From Mycobacterium sp. (GTDB taxonomy: Bacteria; Actinomycetota; Actinomycetes; Mycobacteriales; Mycobacteriaceae): 50,025 nt of DNA. The DNA is taken from NCBI GenBank assembly GCA_022841565.1, contig JALHRH010000005.1, positions 1 to 50,025 on the forward strand, read 5' to 3'. The notes under the pieces were generated by a model, which saw only the letters and a list, made by a program, of their open reading frames with translations, was not told the DNA's origin and made no database searches. Made by a program: the position numbers and the translations under genes. Positions 25,701-32,319 of this stretch are shown here, piece after piece; position 1 is the first letter of the stretch; each line of letters opens with the position of its first letter.

Positions 25701-26342
25701 GAGTTCCAGGCGTACGGCATGATGGCCCGCCCCGGCATGTACAACGCCTTCCAGAACATGGAGCGCAACCGGCCCAAGGACCCCAACGAGCCCGCGTACC
25801 TGGGCAAGGCCTTCGGCGTGTGGCTGCCCCTGTTCGGTGACAAGAACATCACGTTCGCCAACCCCATGGCCGACGTGTACAAGTACGACTTCACGCAGGA
25901 GGGGCTGCGCCGCAACGTCGGCGCGTCGCTCAACCCGCTGTTCCTGACCCCCATCGAGGCGGGCATGAACCGCCGGTTCTTCACGGGCGCGGAGATCGAC
26001 AAGTACCCCCTGGCCGACCAGAAGGTGCCCAACCAGATCCTCGGCAGGCTGCCGTTCATCGGCGGCCGCGCGCGGGCCTCGGCCGGTGCCAACCCTGAAC
26101 CTGGGGTTGACCCTATGCTAGACTTGGTGTGGGACTCGTTCAAGGGCCCCATTGGTGGGCAGGCCGAGAAGTACCTGACGCCGGGCGAGAACACCGAGGT
26201 GCCCAAGTACGCGCCGCTGATGAAGCAGCTGACCGGCCTCACGGTGAACACGCCGGAGCCCAAGAAGTGGCAGCGCAACAAGTACTACGAGATCCTCAAC
26301 CGCATGGCAGACCAGTCCGCGATGTACAGGCTCCAGAGGTAG
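22761..26342 (+). CDS. Large internal virion protein
   Basis: 1193 residues from GTG 22761, the largest gene. A Gly-rich stretch (MRGGGGGIGG) lies near residue 43. Long helical segments follow through about residue 760. From about 790 come aromatic, membrane-friendly motifs (MWFTNMNPMHFFTNT, HFEKVWMRNLMLFYTWFRKN). It has the size and place of T7 gp16-like ejection proteins that enter the cell envelope with the DNA. I see no transglycosylase motif in it; that activity may sit in the next gene. Confidence 0.78.
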   Translation: MARSRGITAADVMAVSTATPAPSSAPTAPAPVTAPNATIANMRGGGGGIGGFFKNLGGTALNALSVPQAAAFTINTNLIKAFQNKPGISWKNLGGGFYDKYGGARTTLLPTLGIDPDSKLGKYAGLGIDLVADPMWAVSFVPGAGQAYATAKYGKALRAMGKLDDIEGGAQALAKLEKFGPVKSVGPFAKNYDRFNETKAFYDFDALAAGERMGSRIAGSGAGTRADKTELEKAFTALQKDALVRRIQAADQGYIPAITLGSKRLGSVAIPLKRNPVRVGKASRARGGAFTTTMLQASVSGLRNTAENLTGKTAHEIDAVYKRVDAGEKLSVTTDMAVGMAMLKRAKSAKEGEEAIEVLRKAGIWSDAAQKLMDEGVEQLRHQAQLLGRATAADTSAVLTKWLAGSGGKIGQRISEAAGARQALLARAKDQLANALTPKQKREMLYFRDKLDRMADQGLQNTPDYLRAEKRLANLVRIEKAAVEKYLRRTKQIGAREKGAIDKADNEAYGELKDALREIDPAIVNALGGRVDAATVHPAIIEQLRNIAGVKHHRRTEEVGKLVGMLDELDYIPTPARPLSEAASEGIKNAITEGRKAGRTLPSQLTSDTLHSADIGRFEDVYNQIDVVTRKNVIDQLMAATKAAGDDMPLEEAERIADELGKAFTFAENVVEWQPGIKHNLSPVLIDPEVRGRELMMAGNRAAHDYMIRKEIEEMILDLGLANRASVMAMHQDIKAALDNLTDGGMQITDEVRASVIAEDMLKQYNVSYDDAVGWLNLKPFAGKGPSFNTMLGWLKMWFTNMNPMHFFTNTWGSATNGAVEGGARQAGASLRASLPGGDYWKLASAMSENSPEFLAKTVNVGGNTYTYADLLFASRFAGLGLGHGQSAQEIEAMIHLLANTGKTKNPMVIWARFGHRMNMTREDADRLAAWVKFMQAGDNPIVAGARVIRSKFDYAALTHFEKVWMRNLMLFYTWFRKNMEFQAYGMMARPGMYNAFQNMERNRPKDPNEPAYLGKAFGVWLPLFGDKNITFANPMADVYKYDFTQEGLRRNVGASLNPLFLTPIEAGMNRRFFTGAEIDKYPLADQKVPNQILGRLPFIGGRARASAGANPEPGVDPMLDLVWDSFKGPIGGQAEKYLTPGENTEVPKYAPLMKQLTGLTVNTPEPKKWQRNKYYEILNRMADQSAMYRLQR

Positions 26343-26343
26343 A

Positions 26344-27369
26344 ATGGCCTACGACCCACGAGTCCTAGAGGCGCTTCGCCGCCACGCCGCGCGGCTGCCC
26401 GACCAGGGCGCGCGCGAGTACTACGTGGCCTCGGCCATCGTGGAGTCGGGGCTGCGGCCGGACGCGGTGGGCGACGGTGGGCGCTCGGGCGGGCTGTTCC
26501 AGGAACACAGCGGAGGGCGCGGCGCGGGCATCCCCATGTCCGACAGGTTCAACCCGGAGAACAACGCGCGCCGTGCGGCCGACGAGTTCCTCACCTTCTA
26601 CAACCGTGGGGCTCGGGGCGGCGACCTGGCGTACCGGGCGCAGCGGCCCGCCGACCGCACGAGCTACCTGTCCAAGTTGCAGCAGGCAGTGGGACAGGCC
26701 CGCGAGATCCTCGGCGGGGCGGCCGGTACCCCCGGCAGCGCACCGCTGAACGCCCCTGTGACGGGGGGCTCCAGTGGCACTGTGTCACAGCCGCAGGCGG
26801 GGCGGTCCTCCACGGGCCTGGCCCTGGCCAGCGCCATCGGCGCAGGTGGCACTGGGACCAAGCAGACGCAGAACATCGTGAACTCGGTGATCATGGCCGC
26901 CATGCAGGGGGCGGGCGCGCCTGCCACCTCCGAGGCCGAGGGCATGAAGGTCAACCCCACGGGGTTGGACAACACGCTGGGCACGGGTGACACCCCGGGC
27001 GCGGTGGCTGCGGCCCGGGGCCGGTTGGGCACGCCCTACAGCTGGGGCGGCGGCACGCCATCGGGGCCCACGCGCGGGTTCGGGCGGGGTGCCAACACCA
27101 CCGGGTTCGATTGCAGCTCGCTGGTCCAGTACGCCTGGGCCAAGGCGGGGGTGCAGCTGCCGCGCGTCACGTACGACCAGATCAAGGTCGGGCGTGCGAT
27201 CCCCAACAACATGAGCCAGTGGAAGCCGGGGGACCTGATCTTCCCCCACGCTGGGCACGTCCAGATGTACATCGGCAACGGGAAGGTCATTCACGCCCCA
27301 CGGACTGGCGGCGTGGTGGAGATCGTCCCCGTCGGCAAGGTCATGGCCGTACGGCGTCCGAAGGGGTAG
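26344..27369 (+). CDS. Virion peptidoglycan hydrolase: transglycosylase-like plus NlpC/P60
   Basis: 341 residues. Residues 20-120 resemble a lytic transglycosylase-like domain with AIVESGLRPDAVGDGGRSGG (candidate catalytic E34). A Gly/Ser/Thr-rich linker (125-215) leads to an NlpC/P60 peptidase: FDCSSLVQYAW (C257), GHVQMYIG (H305) and VIHAP (H317). Two wall-cleaving activities in one virion-arm protein suggest local digestion of the cell wall during DNA entry. The separate amidase on the minus strand would be the lysis enzyme. Confidence 0.85.
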   Translation: MAYDPRVLEALRRHAARLPDQGAREYYVASAIVESGLRPDAVGDGGRSGGLFQEHSGGRGAGIPMSDRFNPENNARRAADEFLTFYNRGARGGDLAYRAQRPADRTSYLSKLQQAVGQAREILGGAAGTPGSAPLNAPVTGGSSGTVSQPQAGRSSTGLALASAIGAGGTGTKQTQNIVNSVIMAAMQGAGAPATSEAEGMKVNPTGLDNTLGTGDTPGAVAAARGRLGTPYSWGGGTPSGPTRGFGRGANTTGFDCSSLVQYAWAKAGVQLPRVTYDQIKVGRAIPNNMSQWKPGDLIFPHAGHVQMYIGNGKVIHAPRTGGVVEIVPVGKVMAVRRPKG

Positions 27370-27370
27370 C

Positions 27371-27622
27371 GTGCGGCCAGAGTCCGACAACCCGTACCCT
27401 CACCAGAAGGGTCCGTTCTTCATGGTTCACGCGGTGATCGCGCTCATCGAGGCAGCGGTCACGCGTGTGTTCGCCCCCATTGTAGGGCTCGCCGGGATCG
27501 TGTACGAGGAGACAACGGGCGAAGTTGACCCGGAGCTGCTGCTCCTGTACGCGGCCCTCCTGGGCTACGGCGGGTACAAGAACATCAAGCTAAAGGGGGG
27601 TGGCGGTGATCAGGGTTCTTGA
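27371..27622 (+). CDS. Small membrane protein
   Basis: 83 residues from GTG 27371, one base after the preceding stop. ATG 27423 (66 residues, AGAAGGG upstream) is an equally possible start. Residues 18-45 form a hydrophobic helix (VIALIEAAVTRVFAPIVGLAG) and a second weaker one follows (LLLLYAALLGYGGY). Basic C-terminus. It could be a holin-like or virion-associated membrane protein. It is the penultimate gene of the rightward arm. Confidence 0.65.
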   Translation: MRPESDNPYPHQKGPFFMVHAVIALIEAAVTRVFAPIVGLAGIVYEETTGEVDPELLLLYAALLGYGGYKNIKLKGGGGDQGS

Positions 27623-27689
27623 AATCACGGCCGCTGCGGTGGCATCAGTCTTCGGACTGATTGCCATTCTCATCCAGGCCATCCACTAG
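27606..27689 (+). CDS. Possible 27-residue single-pass membrane peptide
   Basis: A GTG frame with GGGGGG upstream encodes a short peptide with one hydrophobic helix (AAAVASVFGLIAILIQAI). It overlaps the preceding gene by 17 bp and the convergent minus-strand gene by 45 bp, and it contains the arm-terminating hairpin. Short hydrophobic peptides of this sort occur in lysis modules, but the overlap with a terminator makes the call uncertain. Confidence 0.35.
   Translation: MIRVLEITAAAVASVFGLIAILIQAIH
27641..27665. terminator. Bidirectional hairpin at the convergence of both arms
   Basis: GGCATCAGTC and GACTGATTGCC pair (10 bp, one bulged T) around the stable tetraloop TTCG. It lies exactly where the rightward and leftward arms meet, and the minus-strand stop codon falls within it. 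No long T-tract follows on either side, so efficiency is uncertain. Confidence 0.6.
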
Positions 27690-27854
27690 CGACGTGTCCT
27701 CCCAGCGTGCCCCTGGGACCCACCCCCGCTTGAGGTAGTCGTGCCCTCCGTCCACCATGACGGACCCGCACGAGCACGCCCTGAAGTCGTGGACGTGCGT
27801 TGACTCGATGTGGTCGCCGCACTCAAGGCAGCGCGCGCTGTTTCGTGTGATCAT
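27645..27854 (-). CDS. Small zinc-binding protein after the tRNAs
   Basis: 69 residues. CLECGDHIES and HVHDFRACSCG give two Cys pairs and nearby His residues for one zinc site. The remainder, VDGGHDYLKRG, matches a small protein type common in actinobacteriophages. The ATG at 27854 lies 2 nt from the tRNA-Asn 3' end. Its ribosome site (GGGGAG) is the 3' acceptor strand of that tRNA. The longer frame reading into the tRNA is not credible. Confidence 0.75.
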   Translation of the reverse strand: MITRNSARCLECGDHIESTHVHDFRACSCGSVMVDGGHDYLKRGWVPGARWEDTSLVDGLDENGNQSED

Positions 27855-27856
27855 AG

Positions 27857-27929
27857 CTCCCCGACCAGGGCTCGAACCTGGGACCCCCTGGTTAACAGCC
27901 AGGTGCTCTACCAACTGAGCTATCGGAGA
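27857..27929 (-). tRNA. tRNA-Asn(GTT)
   Basis: Complete cloverleaf on the minus strand: acceptor TCTCCGA/TCGGGGA (one wobble), D-arm GCTC/GAGC, anticodon arm CCTGG-CTGTTAA-CCAGG with GTT, T-arm CCAGG-TTCGAGC-CCTGG. No encoded CCA. One base separates it from the adjoining tRNA. Confidence 0.95.
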
Positions 27930-27930
27930 A

Positions 27931-28003
27931 TGCGGTGGGGAGGAATCGAACCCCCACCTACAGGTTCAGAGCCTGTCGTCCTACCGTTAGACTGGACCCC
28001 GCA
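27931..28003 (-). tRNA. tRNA-Gln(CTG), imperfect acceptor
   Basis: The anticodon arm ACAGG-CTCTGAA-CCTGT (CTG) and T-arm GGGGG-TTCGATT-CCTCC are clear, and a D-arm GTCT/GGAC or GTCC/GGAC can form. The acceptor is less regular: TGCGG pairs with CCGCA but the next positions include a G-A mismatch, and the spacing to the D-arm is off by about two bases. It may be a divergent or partly decayed tRNA. The ends are therefore approximate. Confidence 0.75.
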
Positions 28004-28080
28004 GAAGGGCGGGCCCGGTATTTCTAGCGCGCCCCGGGACCCCTCGGCGCTTGGTCCTCATTCCCGAGGACACCGTTGGC

Positions 28081-28110
28081 ACCATAGCACACCGTGCTAT
28101 GGGCTGTCAA
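28081..28110 (-). promoter_or_regulatory. Strong promoter for the tRNA pair
   Basis: On the minus strand TTGACA (28110-28105), an 18-base spacer ending TGTGC, and TATGGT (28086-28081) form a -35 plus extended -10 promoter. The -10 part lies in an 8-bp inverted repeat (CCATAGCA/TGCTATGG). It starts right after the holin stop and reads into both tRNAs and the zinc protein gene. Confidence 0.75.
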
Positions 28111-28329
28111 CTACTCGAACCGCTGGTACCGCTCGTTGCCCGCGAAGGGCTTGAGGTACGCGGTGAGCGCGGTCACGAACGCGGACCCCGCAGCCACGGC
28201 CACGGCCTTCCAGTTGAGGTCGGCCACGTTGAGGGCGGCGAGCCCAGCCAGCGCGGCCGGGATCAGCACCGACGCGGCGAACGCGGCGGCCACCTTGCTG
28301 ATGGGCTTGAACCCAATCGAATTGCTCAT
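28111..28329 (-). CDS. Holin
   Basis: 72 residues, GGGAG before ATG. A short cytosolic start is followed by two hydrophobic helices (about 12-32, AAAFAASVLIPAALAGLAAL, and 41-60, KAVAVAAGSAFVTALTAYL), then a charged tail (KPFAGNERYQRFE). Immediately downstream of the amidase endolysin in the same operon. Size, two-helix topology and context fit a small phage holin that opens the membrane for lysis. Confidence 0.8.
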   Translation of the reverse strand: MSNSIGFKPISKVAAAFAASVLIPAALAGLAALNVADLNWKAVAVAAGSAFVTALTAYLKPFAGNERYQRFE

Positions 28330-28902
28330 TCAGACTCCCAGCTTTGACTTTACGTGGCGGCCCGGACAGGCCGTCGAGTTGCCGGGCACGCGGTAGTGCC
28401 CGATGGTGCGTCCTGCGTGCAGCCCGGCCAGCAGCTCCTGGTACGAGGCCACCTGGTTGGCGGTCAGCTCGTCCTTCTCGTAGTTCCCGGCGAAGCTGAT
28501 GCCGATCATGTGGTTGCCGTTCAGCGCGTGACTGCCGCGCGCCCACACCGGGCGTCCCTCGTACACCCGACCCGAGGGGAAGATGACGAAGTGGTACCCG
28601 ATGTCGGTCCACCCGTTGCCGTAGATGTGGTAGTGCTGGTGCTCGCGCATGGCCTTGCACTCGGCGGCGTACGCGACGGCGTCGCTGCGCTGCCAGTCGC
28701 GGATGGCCTTCTGCACCGCCTTGTTGGCCTTGTACCGAGCGGTGAACCACTTGGCACCGGGCTTGCCCGCGTACATCTTGTACGCCTCGCGCATGCTCTC
28801 GGCCGTGTGGTGGACGACAACGTCGCGCGAGGCCCCCCGGATGGAGTACTTGCTGCCGGGGACGTACTCGGCACCCCACTCCTTGCGGGTGATGATGTTC
28901 AT
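28330..28902 (-). CDS. Endolysin, N-acetylmuramoyl-L-alanine amidase
   Basis: 190 residues, AGGAGA before ATG 28902. A single Amidase_2 domain fills the protein: VVVHHTAES (zinc ligand H31), IGYHF (Y103), HMIGISFAGN, then GHYRVPGNSTACPG with H169 and C179, the remaining zinc ligands. It cleaves the amide bond between muramic acid and the stem peptide. There is no separate cell-wall-binding domain. It is followed by the holin gene and overlaps a short upstream gene by ATGA. Confidence 0.93.
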   Translation of the reverse strand: MNIITRKEWGAEYVPGSKYSIRGASRDVVVHHTAESMREAYKMYAGKPGAKWFTARYKANKAVQKAIRDWQRSDAVAYAAECKAMREHQHYHIYGNGWTDIGYHFVIFPSGRVYEGRPVWARGSHALNGNHMIGISFAGNYEKDELTANQVASYQELLAGLHAGRTIGHYRVPGNSTACPGRHVKSKLGV

Positions 28903-29066
28903 GAGGTCTCCTGAGTTGATGCGCATCCCTTCCAGCATACCACAGGAAGGGCGGGAGGTTCGTCCAGCGACGCGTAGAACGCGCGGGTGGCGTTGGCGAC
29001 GAACTGCTCCACCACCTCCCGTGTGAGTGGAGGTGGTGGTAGTTGCTGTGGGGCCCAGAAGCTCAC
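28899..29066 (-). CDS. Short Pro-rich hypothetical protein
   Basis: 55 residues from a GTG that overlaps the reductase stop (GTGA). The N-terminus is Pro-rich (PQQLPPPPLTRE), then a helix (VVEQFVANATRAFYASL), with two Cys near the end. Its stop overlaps the amidase ATG. The coupling on both sides supports translation. It contains the predicted lysis promoter. Function unknown. Confidence 0.6.
   Translation of the reverse strand: MSFWAPQQLPPPPLTREVVEQFVANATRAFYASLDEPPALPVVCWKGCASTQETS
28934..28944 (-). promoter_or_regulatory. Extended -10 promoter for the lysis genes
   Basis: TGTGG-TATGCT on the minus strand lies within the short Pro-rich gene. Transcription would begin about 25 nt before the amidase ATG, leaving room for its AGGAGA ribosome site. 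Confidence 0.5.
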
Positions 29067-30616
29067 GACGCCTCGGGCAGCGAGCACGCCGCGCCCACGC
29101 AGTCGCCGGACGTGACGCCGATGACAGTCTCCTCGCGCGAGCCCTGCCGTAGCACTGTGACACCCTTGCACCCGGTCTCCCAGGCGCGGATGTACGCGTG
29201 CGCGATCTCGCCCACGGTGGTCTCGTACGGCGCGTTGATGGTCTTGGACACGGCCTGGTCGGTGTGTCGCTGGAAGGCGGCCTGGATGGCCAGGTGCTCG
29301 TCCACGGTCACGTCGGAGGCCGGGGTGAACGCAGGGTAGGTGTGGTACTTGTTGTAGTCGGTGAACTGCCCGCCCACGATGAACGACTGGTACGTGCCGT
29401 CGGGCTCCACGTCGAAGTGGGGCTCGATGCCGAAGCTGCACTCGGCCAGGCGGCTGATGGTGCCCGTGGGCGCGATCACCTGGCAGTTGAGGTTGCGCCG
29501 CCACGGCATGCCGAACTCGTACCCGGCGTACGTGCCGCGCTCGTGCGCCAGCTCCTCGGAGGCGTCGTAGCTGAAGTTCTGGATGGCGTGCGCGAACTCC
29601 TCGGCCACCTCGACGGACTCCGGGCTACCGTAGCGGATGCCCAGCTCGCAGAACACGTCGGCCAGCCCCATCACGCCCACGCCGATCTTGCGGTACCGCT
29701 TCTGCTCACGCTCGATCTGCGGCAGCGGGTAGTCCTGGCGCTCGATCACGTTGTCGAGGGCCTCGGTCAGAGTGTACGTGGTGTGCCGCAGCTTGGTGTA
29801 GTCGATGTTGCCGCGCGGGGTGATGTGGTTCACCAGGTTGATGGACCCCAGCACGCACGCCTCGTCGGGCCGCAGCGGCACCTCGCCGCACGGGTTGGTG
29901 CAGCTGATCCACTCGGGGTGCAGGCTCTTGCGGTTGGTGGTGTCCACGAAGAAGATGCCGGGCTCGCCGTTGGCCCACGCCCCGTGGACGATGGCGTCCC
30001 ACACCATCTGCTCGTGGTGGTCCAGCGTACCGGCGGTGACCTTGAGCATGAACTCGTCGGTCATGGCCACGCTGATGTTGAAGTTGGTGATGTCGCCCTC
30101 GCGCTGCTTGGCGGTCACGAACTTGAGGATGTCGGGGTGGTCCACGCGCATGATGCCCATGTTGGCACCGCTGCGCATGCCCGCCTGTGTGACCTGGCCG
30201 ATGGCCCCGGAGTACAGCCGCATGACGCTGACCGGGCCGGGTGCACCGCGCCCGGTGGTGGACACCAGCGAGCCCTCAGGGCGGATCTCCGAGAAGTCGA
30301 ACCCAGTACCACCGCCGGACTTGTGGACGGCGGCGGCGTTGTGCAGGGTCATCATGATGGAGTTGTCGTCGCCGACGAGGGTGTCCTTGACGCGGAGCAC
30401 GAAGCACGCGCTGCCCATCTGGACGGAGCGCCCGGCGTTGGCCGTGGCGGGGGTGTTCATGATCGCGTCGCGGTTGGCGTACATGCGGTACACGGCCTCG
30501 GCGTGCTTGAGGTCTGACCCCCAGGCCTTGGCGTTGCGGGATGCAACATGGTCCCACGAGGTCTCCCCCTCGTGGAGGAAGCGGTCCTTGAGGATCGCGT
30601 CAAGGGATGCTGACAT
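29063..30616 (-). CDS. nrdJ: Ribonucleotide reductase, class II (cobalamin-dependent) type
   Basis: 517 residues, TAGGAGCCGA before ATG. It reduces ribonucleotides to deoxyribonucleotides for phage DNA. Key residues: C71 in SACFVL and C254 in CVLGSINL (redox pair), N241, C243 and E245 in NPCGE (radical Cys and acid), plus GTGFDFSEIRPEGS and TNFNISVAM of the barrel. Two Cys near the end (GDCVGAAC) fit the tail that re-reduces the active site. No partner small subunit is encoded and there is no ATP-cone domain, so class II is the best reading. A terminator lies just upstream. Confidence 0.9.
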   Translation of the reverse strand: MSASLDAILKDRFLHEGETSWDHVASRNAKAWGSDLKHAEAVYRMYANRDAIMNTPATANAGRSVQMGSACFVLRVKDTLVGDDNSIMMTLHNAAAVHKSGGGTGFDFSEIRPEGSLVSTTGRGAPGPVSVMRLYSGAIGQVTQAGMRSGANMGIMRVDHPDILKFVTAKQREGDITNFNISVAMTDEFMLKVTAGTLDHHEQMVWDAIVHGAWANGEPGIFFVDTTNRKSLHPEWISCTNPCGEVPLRPDEACVLGSINLVNHITPRGNIDYTKLRHTTYTLTEALDNVIERQDYPLPQIEREQKRYRKIGVGVMGLADVFCELGIRYGSPESVEVAEEFAHAIQNFSYDASEELAHERGTYAGYEFGMPWRRNLNCQVIAPTGTISRLAECSFGIEPHFDVEPDGTYQSFIVGGQFTDYNKYHTYPAFTPASDVTVDEHLAIQAAFQRHTDQAVSKTINAPYETTVGEIAHAYIRAWETGCKGVTVLRQGSREETVIGVTSGDCVGAACSLPEAS

Positions 30617-30621
30617 TCGGC

Positions 30622-30659
30622 TCCTAGAGAACGAAAAGGCCGCCCACAAGGGGCGGCCT
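30622..30659 (-). terminator. Factor-independent terminator before the reductase
   Basis: On the minus strand AGGCCGCCC (30659-30651) pairs with GGGCGGCCT (30645-30637) around a 5-base loop and is followed by TTTTCGTTCTC. It ends only a few bases before the reductase ribosome site, so it could act as attenuator for that gene. Confidence 0.85.
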
Positions 30660-30680
30660 GGTGCAGTGACGAAGGTCTTG

Positions 30681-30953
30681 TCAGTCTAGCAGATGCTTGA
30701 CTCGGGCGAGGCCCGCTCGGGCGATGTCCGAGGCGGCTGGCTGGGTCTCCCCCAGCCGAGCGATGAGCGCAAGCGCCGCCACCGCCTCGTCCAGCGCAGG
30801 TTCCACGCGCTCCTCCACGTACCACAGTGCGACCTCAGCATCGAACAGTGTGCGGCGGTACCGCTCCACAATGTCGTATAGGTCTGGATCACCGTCGCCA
30901 CGCAGTCTTGTGCGCTTGGGAGGGTCAGGCCGCTTCCTCGGACGCCTCGCCAT
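30681..30953 (-). CDS. Hypothetical helical protein
   Basis: 90 residues, ATG 30953 with GGAGG seven bases upstream. A very basic N-terminus (RRPRKRPDPPKRTRLRG) is followed by long helices (residues 30-88) rich in Ala and Leu. It overlaps the previous gene by 29 bp and is the last gene before the terminator. A DNA-associated role would fit the basic tail but is inference. Confidence 0.7.
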   Translation of the reverse strand: MARRPRKRPDPPKRTRLRGDGDPDLYDIVERYRRTLFDAEVALWYVEERVEPALDEAVAALALIARLGETQPAASDIARAGLARVKHLLD

Positions 30954-31146
30954 CCACAACCTCCGTCACGGGGATGATGATGTTGACGCTGATGGTGCCC
31001 GAGTCCGGGTCGTCCTTCGAGTACCCGGGGGTGAAGTCCTCGACGGTCACGAACGCGTCGTCGGGAACGTCAACGCCGGTCACCCAGCTGTCGCGCTCCT
31101 CGTCGTAGTTCATGTTCGCCTTGTACGACGTGATGATGTACCTCAC
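30925..31146 (-). CDS. Hypothetical small acidic protein
   Basis: 73 residues from GTG 31146, overlapping the preceding stop (GTGA). Beta-type text (RYIITSYKANMNYDEERDSW) and an acidic end (GEASEEAA). No family recognised. Belongs to the replication operon. Confidence 0.65.
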   Translation of the reverse strand: MRYIITSYKANMNYDEERDSWVTGVDVPDDAFVTVEDFTPGYSKDDPDSGTISVNIIIPVTEVVDGEASEEAA

Positions 31147-31427
31147 AGTGCCTCCAAGATGTAGGTCTCCATGGCGTGGAAGTTGGCGAGGTCCACGACC
31201 TCCTCGCGCTTGTACCCGCGCATCTCGTGCGGGTCGTACTCGGTCCACTGGTTGCCGTGCTCGATGGACCCCTTCACGAACTTGGCCCGACACTCGGCGT
31301 GGGTGACCGAGCGCAGCGTGGCCTCGAAGTCGCGCACGATGTCGCGGATGGCGGACTCGGTCAAGAGCCCCGGCTCCATCAGGTCGAACAGGCGGTTGGC
31401 CTTACGGGCGATCTCGCCGTCACTCAA
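31143..31427 (-). CDS. Hypothetical protein in replication operon
   Basis: 94 residues, ATG overlapping the end of the resolvase-like gene. Mainly helical (EIARKANRLFDLMEPG, IRDIVRDFEATLRSV). A late segment (YDPHEMRGYKREEVVDL) is charged. No recognised domain. Tight coupling suggests cotranslation with the resolvase. Confidence 0.7.
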   Translation of the reverse strand: MSDGEIARKANRLFDLMEPGLLTESAIRDIVRDFEATLRSVTHAECRAKFVKGSIEHGNQWTEYDPHEMRGYKREEVVDLANFHAMETYILEAL

Positions 31428-31872
31428 CGGGTACCTCGATCTTGTTGGTGTAGCAGTACAGGTACAGGTGGCGCAGAGCGTCGCGGTTGTGCTCCACCTC
31501 GGACCGGGGCAGGGTGCGGCCGTACTTGGCCATCAGCGCGTCGGCCACCTTCTTTTGAGCGGGGGACTGGACCACGATGTCCACGAAGTGGCCCGCCTCC
31601 TGGGCCAGCCAGCAGCAGAACCGTATCACACCGATGCCCTGCGAGGGCTGCATGTCGGACCCCAGCAGCTCCTTGGCTGCGGTCATCCGCAGCAGCCAGC
31701 TCTCGTACACCACGATGTCGTACGGGTCGGTGGTCATGGTGCGGTAGAAGGCCAGGCTCAGGTCCTTCCACGGTGCCCACCCGTGGGCCACCTCGGTGAG
31801 CACGTTGTCACGGATGACCCCGCGCGCCCACCCTGTCTGGTGGCCGGGGTCAAAGGCGATGATGCGCTTCAC
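31420..31872 (-). CDS. RuvC-like Holliday junction resolvase
   Basis: 150 residues. The opening MKRIIAFDPGHQTGWA is the first strand and catalytic Asp (D8) of the RuvC/RNase H-like fold. VVYESW supplies the second acidic residue, and VEHNRDALRHLYLY near the end matches the conserved D/H region. Length fits phage RuvC-like nucleases. It probably resolves branched DNA before packaging. It overlaps its neighbours on both sides. Confidence 0.85.
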   Translation of the reverse strand: MKRIIAFDPGHQTGWARGVIRDNVLTEVAHGWAPWKDLSLAFYRTMTTDPYDIVVYESWLLRMTAAKELLGSDMQPSQGIGVIRFCCWLAQEAGHFVDIVVQSPAQKKVADALMAKYGRTLPRSEVEHNRDALRHLYLYCYTNKIEVPVE

Positions 31873-32123
31873 TCAGGGTACCTCGGGAGGTTGGTGTGGA
31901 CTAGGTCGTGGCAGTTGGAGCACAGCACGTCGCACTTGGCCACCTCGGCCATCAGCTGCGCCGTGCTGTACTTCCGTGGCGCTTGCAGCGCCTGCTCGAT
32001 GCCGAACAGCTTGCTGGAGGGGTCACGGTGGTGGAACTGTAGCACGCGCCAGTCGTCGTACGCGCACTCCTTGCACCGCTTCCCCTCCAGCAGGTGGTAC
32101 TTGCGCCAGTTACGCGGTCGCAC
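31869..32123 (-). CDS. Small HNH endonuclease-like protein
   Basis: 84 residues from GTG 32123. CKEC, FHHRDPSSK and CDVLCSNCHDLVH give the Cys pairs and His residues of a minimal HNH fold (zinc knuckles flanking the HH active site). Almost the whole protein is this domain. Located between polymerase and resolvase genes, it may nick DNA during recombination or replication, or be a homing nuclease lacking a binding domain. Confidence 0.78.
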   Translation of the reverse strand: MRPRNWRKYHLLEGKRCKECAYDDWRVLQFHHRDPSSKLFGIEQALQAPRKYSTAQLMAEVAKCDVLCSNCHDLVHTNLPRYPE

Positions 32124-32319
32124 GGTAGATGCCGGGGTCGATGACGGCGTTGCGCACCGCCTCGGCCCCCGACGCGGACAGGTCGGCCACGATGAACTCG
32201 TCGTGGCGCAGCGCCCTGACCACGCGCCACTTGCCCTTCCGGTCCTGTCTGCACACCAAGAGGTCGCAGTGCTCGTACGACTGCTGGAGCACGAGCTGGG
32301 GTGCCTGGTGGCTACTCAA
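32110..32319 (-). CDS. Hypothetical small protein
   Basis: 69 residues. The likely start is TTG 32319, inside the previous gene's TTGAGTAG end and eight bases after GGAGGT. Later GTG codons are alternatives. Text such as CDLLVCRQDRKGKWRVVRAL suggests a small beta-rich domain. It overlaps the HNH gene by 14 bp. No family recognised. Confidence 0.62.
   Translation of the reverse strand: MSSHQAPQLVLQQSYEHCDLLVCRQDRKGKWRVVRALRHDEFIVADLSASGAEAVRNAVIDPGIYRATA

Noticed and set aside
26114..26124. TATGCTAGACT resembling the extended -10 family
   Set aside because: Lies within the 1193-residue gene more than 200 bp before the next start; probably a chance match.
27855..27914. N-terminal extension of the zinc protein into the tRNA-Asn gene
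   Set aside because: The extra residues are a translation of the tRNA sequence; the ATG at 27854 is the sensible start.
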